Source: Burkholderia cenocepacia
Lineage (GTDB): Bacteria > Pseudomonadota > Gammaproteobacteria > Burkholderiales > Burkholderiaceae
NCBI RefSeq assembly: GCF_900446215.1
Contig: NZ_UAQZ01000001.1
Span: 1,550,001 to 1,614,000 of the forward strand
DNA: 64,000 nt
Direction of reading: 5' to 3'
Shown here: positions 61,706 through 64,000 of the stretch, piece after piece
How the letters are laid out: each line of letters starts with the position of its first letter
Position numbering within the stretch: the first letter of the stretch is position 1
Program-made: the position numbers and the translations under genes
The notes under the pieces: model-generated
What the model was told of the DNA's origin: nothing
The model's input: only the letters and a program-made list of their open reading frames with translations
Database searches by the model: none

Positions 61706-63553
61706 ATGAAACCAGACAGGAGCAGTACCGGCAGCCGCCGTGTTCGTCGCGGCCGGCTGGCCGGGCTCGGTGCGTTGTCGGCCATGACGCTGGCGCTCGC
61801 GGCGTGCGGCGGCGACGATTCGTCGTCGGTCGGCGCGTCGAGTCTCGCGCAGGCCACCGCGAGCCAGCAGGCGAGCGCGCAGGCGGCCGGCACCCAGGCG
61901 CCGGCGGCCAACCAGCCGTACGTCGACCCGGTCGCGTACTCGATGAACGCGACCGACGGCCTCGCGCCGTCGCAGGTGTCCGAGAAGGCGGCCGTCATGC
62001 ATTACCAGTGGACCGGCGGCGGCAAGACGATCAACTACACGACGACCACCGGCCACCTGACCGCGCAGGACGCGAACGGCAATGCGGAAGCGTCGATGTC
62101 GTATGTCGCGTACACCGCGCCCAGCACGAACGGCAAGCCGCGCCCGGTCACGTTCGTCTACAACGGCGGGCCCGGCTCGTCGTCGATCTGGCTGCGGCTC
62201 GGCTCGTTCGCGCCGACCCGCGTGGCCACGCCCGATCCGCTGTTCGGCAACAACTGGCCGAACTACCCGCTCGTCGACAATGCGGAGAGCCTGATCGACA
62301 CCACCGACCTCGTGTTCATCGACCCGCCCGGCACCGGGCTGTCGGAAGCCGTGTTGCCGAACACCAACCAGAAGTACTGGGGCTCCGACGTGGACGTGAA
62401 CATCATGCGCGACTTCATCCAGCGCTACCTGAACGTCAACAGTCGCGGCACGTCGCCGATCTACCTGTACGGCGAATCGTACGGCACGCCGCGGACCGAC
62501 ATGCTCGCGCTCGCGCTCGAATCGGCCGGCGTGCACCTGACGGGCATCGTGCTGCAGTCGTCGATCCTGAACTACTTCGCGGATGCGGTGGAAGCGGTGG
62601 CGATCACGCAGTCGACCGAAGGGCTGCTGCTCGATACCGATACGGTAGCCGGCTACCTGCCCGGCTACGCGGCGGTCGCCGCGTACTTCAACCAGGTGTC
62701 GCCGGCGCCGGTGAACCAGGATCTGTACGCATTCCAGACGGAACTGTTCACGACGCTGATCTACAGCCAGCTGCAGAAGTACTCGCAATCGTGGGTGTTG
62801 AGCCAGCTCGGCATTCCGGATGCGCTCGGCACGCCGGTGTTCCCGAGCGATGCGACGCTCAGGCTGTGGTCGATCCCGTCGAGCCTCACGCAGCAGGCGC
62901 TGCGCGGCTACTTCAACGCGAATCCGTTCGGCACGAGCCTGCTGCCCGGCACGACGATCGGCCGCTACGACGGGCGCGTGTCGTTGCCGAACTCGGACCC
63001 GCGGCTGCAGACCGACGGCGATCCGTCCGACATCCTGATCTCGCAGCCGTTCACGAACGCGCTCGCGACGCAGATGCCGGACTACCTCGGCTATACGGCC
63101 CCGAACGCGACGTACCTGCCGCTGAACGACAACATCATCGGCGTCTGGGACTTCTCGCACGACGGCCAGCCGATGCCGGACACGATCCCCGATCTGCTCG
63201 GCGCGCTGCAGCTCAACCCGAAGCTTCGCGTGCTCGCGGAGAACGGCTACCACGATCTCGCGACGCCGTTCTTCAACACCGAGAAGCAACTCGCGCGGCT
63301 GCAGACGGTGAAGGGCCTGAATCCGAAACTGCAGGTGAACTTCTTCCAGGGCGGCCACATGACTTACCTGGACGACGTCGCCCGTCCGCTGATGAAGCGG
63401 GACCTGCAGACGTTCTACAAGGGCGCGCGGATTCCGACGGCGCTGACGCTGCACACGCTGCCGCCGCCGTGGCCGGATGAAAACCCGCCGAGCGTTCCGA
63501 CCGGCAGCGTCCCGGGCGCGACGGCCGCGACGACGCTGGCGGCAGCCCCTTGA
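61706..63553 (+). CDS. Serine carboxypeptidase-like lipoprotein (S10 family)
   Basis: A 615-residue alpha/beta hydrolase. A long basic N-terminus is followed by the lipobox LALAACGGDDSS, so it is probably a lipoprotein. S10 motifs: FVYNGGPGSSSIWLRLGSFAP (oxyanion region), FIDPPGTGLSEAV, the nucleophile Ser in YLYGESYGTPRTD, the Asp region VLAENGYHDLATPF and His in FQGGHMTYLDD. It removes C-terminal residues from peptides in the envelope. The C-terminus is Pro/Thr/Ala-rich. The gene at 63609 follows by 55 bp. Confidence 0.9.
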   Translation: MKPDRSSTGSRRVRRGRLAGLGALSAMTLALAACGGDDSSSVGASSLAQATASQQASAQAAGTQAPAANQPYVDPVAYSMNATDGLAPSQVSEKAAVMHYQWTGGGKTINYTTTTGHLTAQDANGNAEASMSYVAYTAPSTNGKPRPVTFVYNGGPGSSSIWLRLGSFAPTRVATPDPLFGNNWPNYPLVDNAESLIDTTDLVFIDPPGTGLSEAVLPNTNQKYWGSDVDVNIMRDFIQRYLNVNSRGTSPIYLYGESYGTPRTDMLALALESAGVHLTGIVLQSSILNYFADAVEAVAITQSTEGLLLDTDTVAGYLPGYAAVAAYFNQVSPAPVNQDLYAFQTELFTTLIYSQLQKYSQSWVLSQLGIPDALGTPVFPSDATLRLWSIPSSLTQQALRGYFNANPFGTSLLPGTTIGRYDGRVSLPNSDPRLQTDGDPSDILISQPFTNALATQMPDYLGYTAPNATYLPLNDNIIGVWDFSHDGQPMPDTIPDLLGALQLNPKLRVLAENGYHDLATPFFNTEKQLARLQTVKGLNPKLQVNFFQGGHMTYLDDVARPLMKRDLQTFYKGARIPTALTLHTLPPPWPDENPPSVPTGSVPGATAATTLAAAP

Positions 63554-63608
63554 GCGACGGCGTCCTTGTCGAAGGAACCCACTCTTCATCCATTGAATGC
63601 GAGCGATC

Positions 63609-64000
63609 ATGTCCCTAATCCAATTGATGCGGCGTATGTCTCCGTTGATCGTGCTCGGTGCCGCGATGAGCAGTGCCTACGCGTTGCCGCCGCAGGCGGT
63701 GGCGCCGGTGAAGCTGCCGCACGGCGGGCGCGGTGTCGACGGTCCGTTCTTTCCGGCCACGCGCGCGGCGCCGGTGTTGCCGTCGACCGGCGCGGCGTTG
63801 CAGCAGCAGGCGCAGCAGCGCGTCGATGCGCGGCTCGGCGCCAATACCGTGCTGAGCAACGGCGCGGCCGTGACGAAGGCGCAGGCGCAGAGCAGCGGGC
63901 TCGGCTTCGTGTCGAAGCACTTCGACGAGATCGATGCGAAGCACACCGGCCGCGTGACGATGAGCGATGTACGGCAGTTCATCCGGCAGCGGCAGGTGCA
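63609..64000 (+). CDS. EF-hand domain protein, 5' part only
   Basis: The first 130 codons of a protein cut by the right window edge. A signal peptide (MSPLIVLGAAMSSAYALP) precedes a Pro/Ala/Gln-rich stretch and then HFDEIDAKHTGRVTMSDVRQFI, an EF-hand-like loop in which positions 3 and 5 are Lys and Thr rather than Asn/Asp, so calcium binding may be weak. It follows the S10 carboxypeptidase by 55 bp on the same strand. Function unknown. Confidence 0.7.
   Translation, partial: MSLIQLMRRMSPLIVLGAAMSSAYALPPQAVAPVKLPHGGRGVDGPFFPATRAAPVLPSTGAALQQQAQQRVDARLGANTVLSNGAAVTKAQAQSSGLGFVSKHFDEIDAKHTGRVTMSDVRQFIRQRQV

Noticed and set aside
1..64000. tRNA or rRNA genes, CRISPR arrays, insertion sequences and phage genes
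   Set aside because: I found no cloverleaf-like short genes, no regularly spaced direct repeats, no transposase motifs and no integrase or structural phage proteins.

Overview
The window is high-GC DNA (about two thirds G+C by eye) with dense, mostly single-copy genes on both strands. The Burkholderia-type gene set suggests a Burkholderia sensu stricto replicon, probably a cepacia-complex secondary chromosome: an OXA class D beta-lactamase, DUF3138 and gram-negative porins, many LysR regulators, a Tat-exported phospholipase C, and IrlRS-type metal sensing. I saw no insertion sequence, phage gene, CRISPR array, tRNA or rRNA. Gene names rest on motifs and remembered family resemblance; no database search was run.

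Layout. 0-4.4 kb: the 5' end of a class D beta-lactamase gene (cut by the window edge), two hypothetical genes, a LysR gene divergent from a DUF3422 gene, and a small unknown protein. 4.5-7.9 kb: a cyanate locus (cynR divergent from cynT-cynS) followed by a purine/pyrimidine-type deaminase and an acetyltransferase. 7.9-12.3 kb: LysR/tam, a GNAT and a porin. 12.3-16.8 kb (minus strand): a choline lipid locus with phospholipase C, a small lipoprotein, a HAD phosphatase and a choline/betaine binding protein. 17-19 kb: MgtC, a DeoR regulator and a one-domain ModE-like regulator. 19-21.1 kb: a DUF2325 gene and a partner of unknown function, each preceded by a 24-bp palindrome of the ModE type; a third copy lies upstream of the porin at 11.1 kb.

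21.2-36.1 kb looks like a catabolic cluster for polyamine or guanidino compounds: aldehyde dehydrogenase, guanidinobutyrase/agmatinase, cupin, FAD amine oxidoreductase, MFS transporter, LysR, amidohydrolase, orphan PotF-like binding protein, DUF3138 porin and a C45 acyltransferase. Two paralogous LuxR-type regulators each face a target gene across the same GC palindrome joined to CATACCGG, ending about 60 bp before the target start codon. 36.1-40.2 kb: an MFS transporter, two hypothetical genes, and HxlR divergent from a glutathione transferase.

40.2-59.0 kb is a metal-homeostasis island. It holds a Cu(I)/Ag(I) efflux set (leader peptide, cusC, cusB with a fused CusF domain, cusA, cusF); a CaCA-type exchanger whose leader is a yybP-ykoY manganese riboswitch; dmeR-dmeF with tandem operators, a DUF1289 gene and an NreB-like MFS gene; an IrlRS/CusRS two-component system; and a second copper set (CopL-like leader protein, small exported protein, TolC-like lipoprotein, multicopper oxidase, CusF, CopC, CopD). 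The last 5 kb carries a secreted endonuclease/exonuclease, an AT-rich patch with a degraded reading frame, an S10 carboxypeptidase lipoprotein and the start of an EF-hand protein cut by the right edge.
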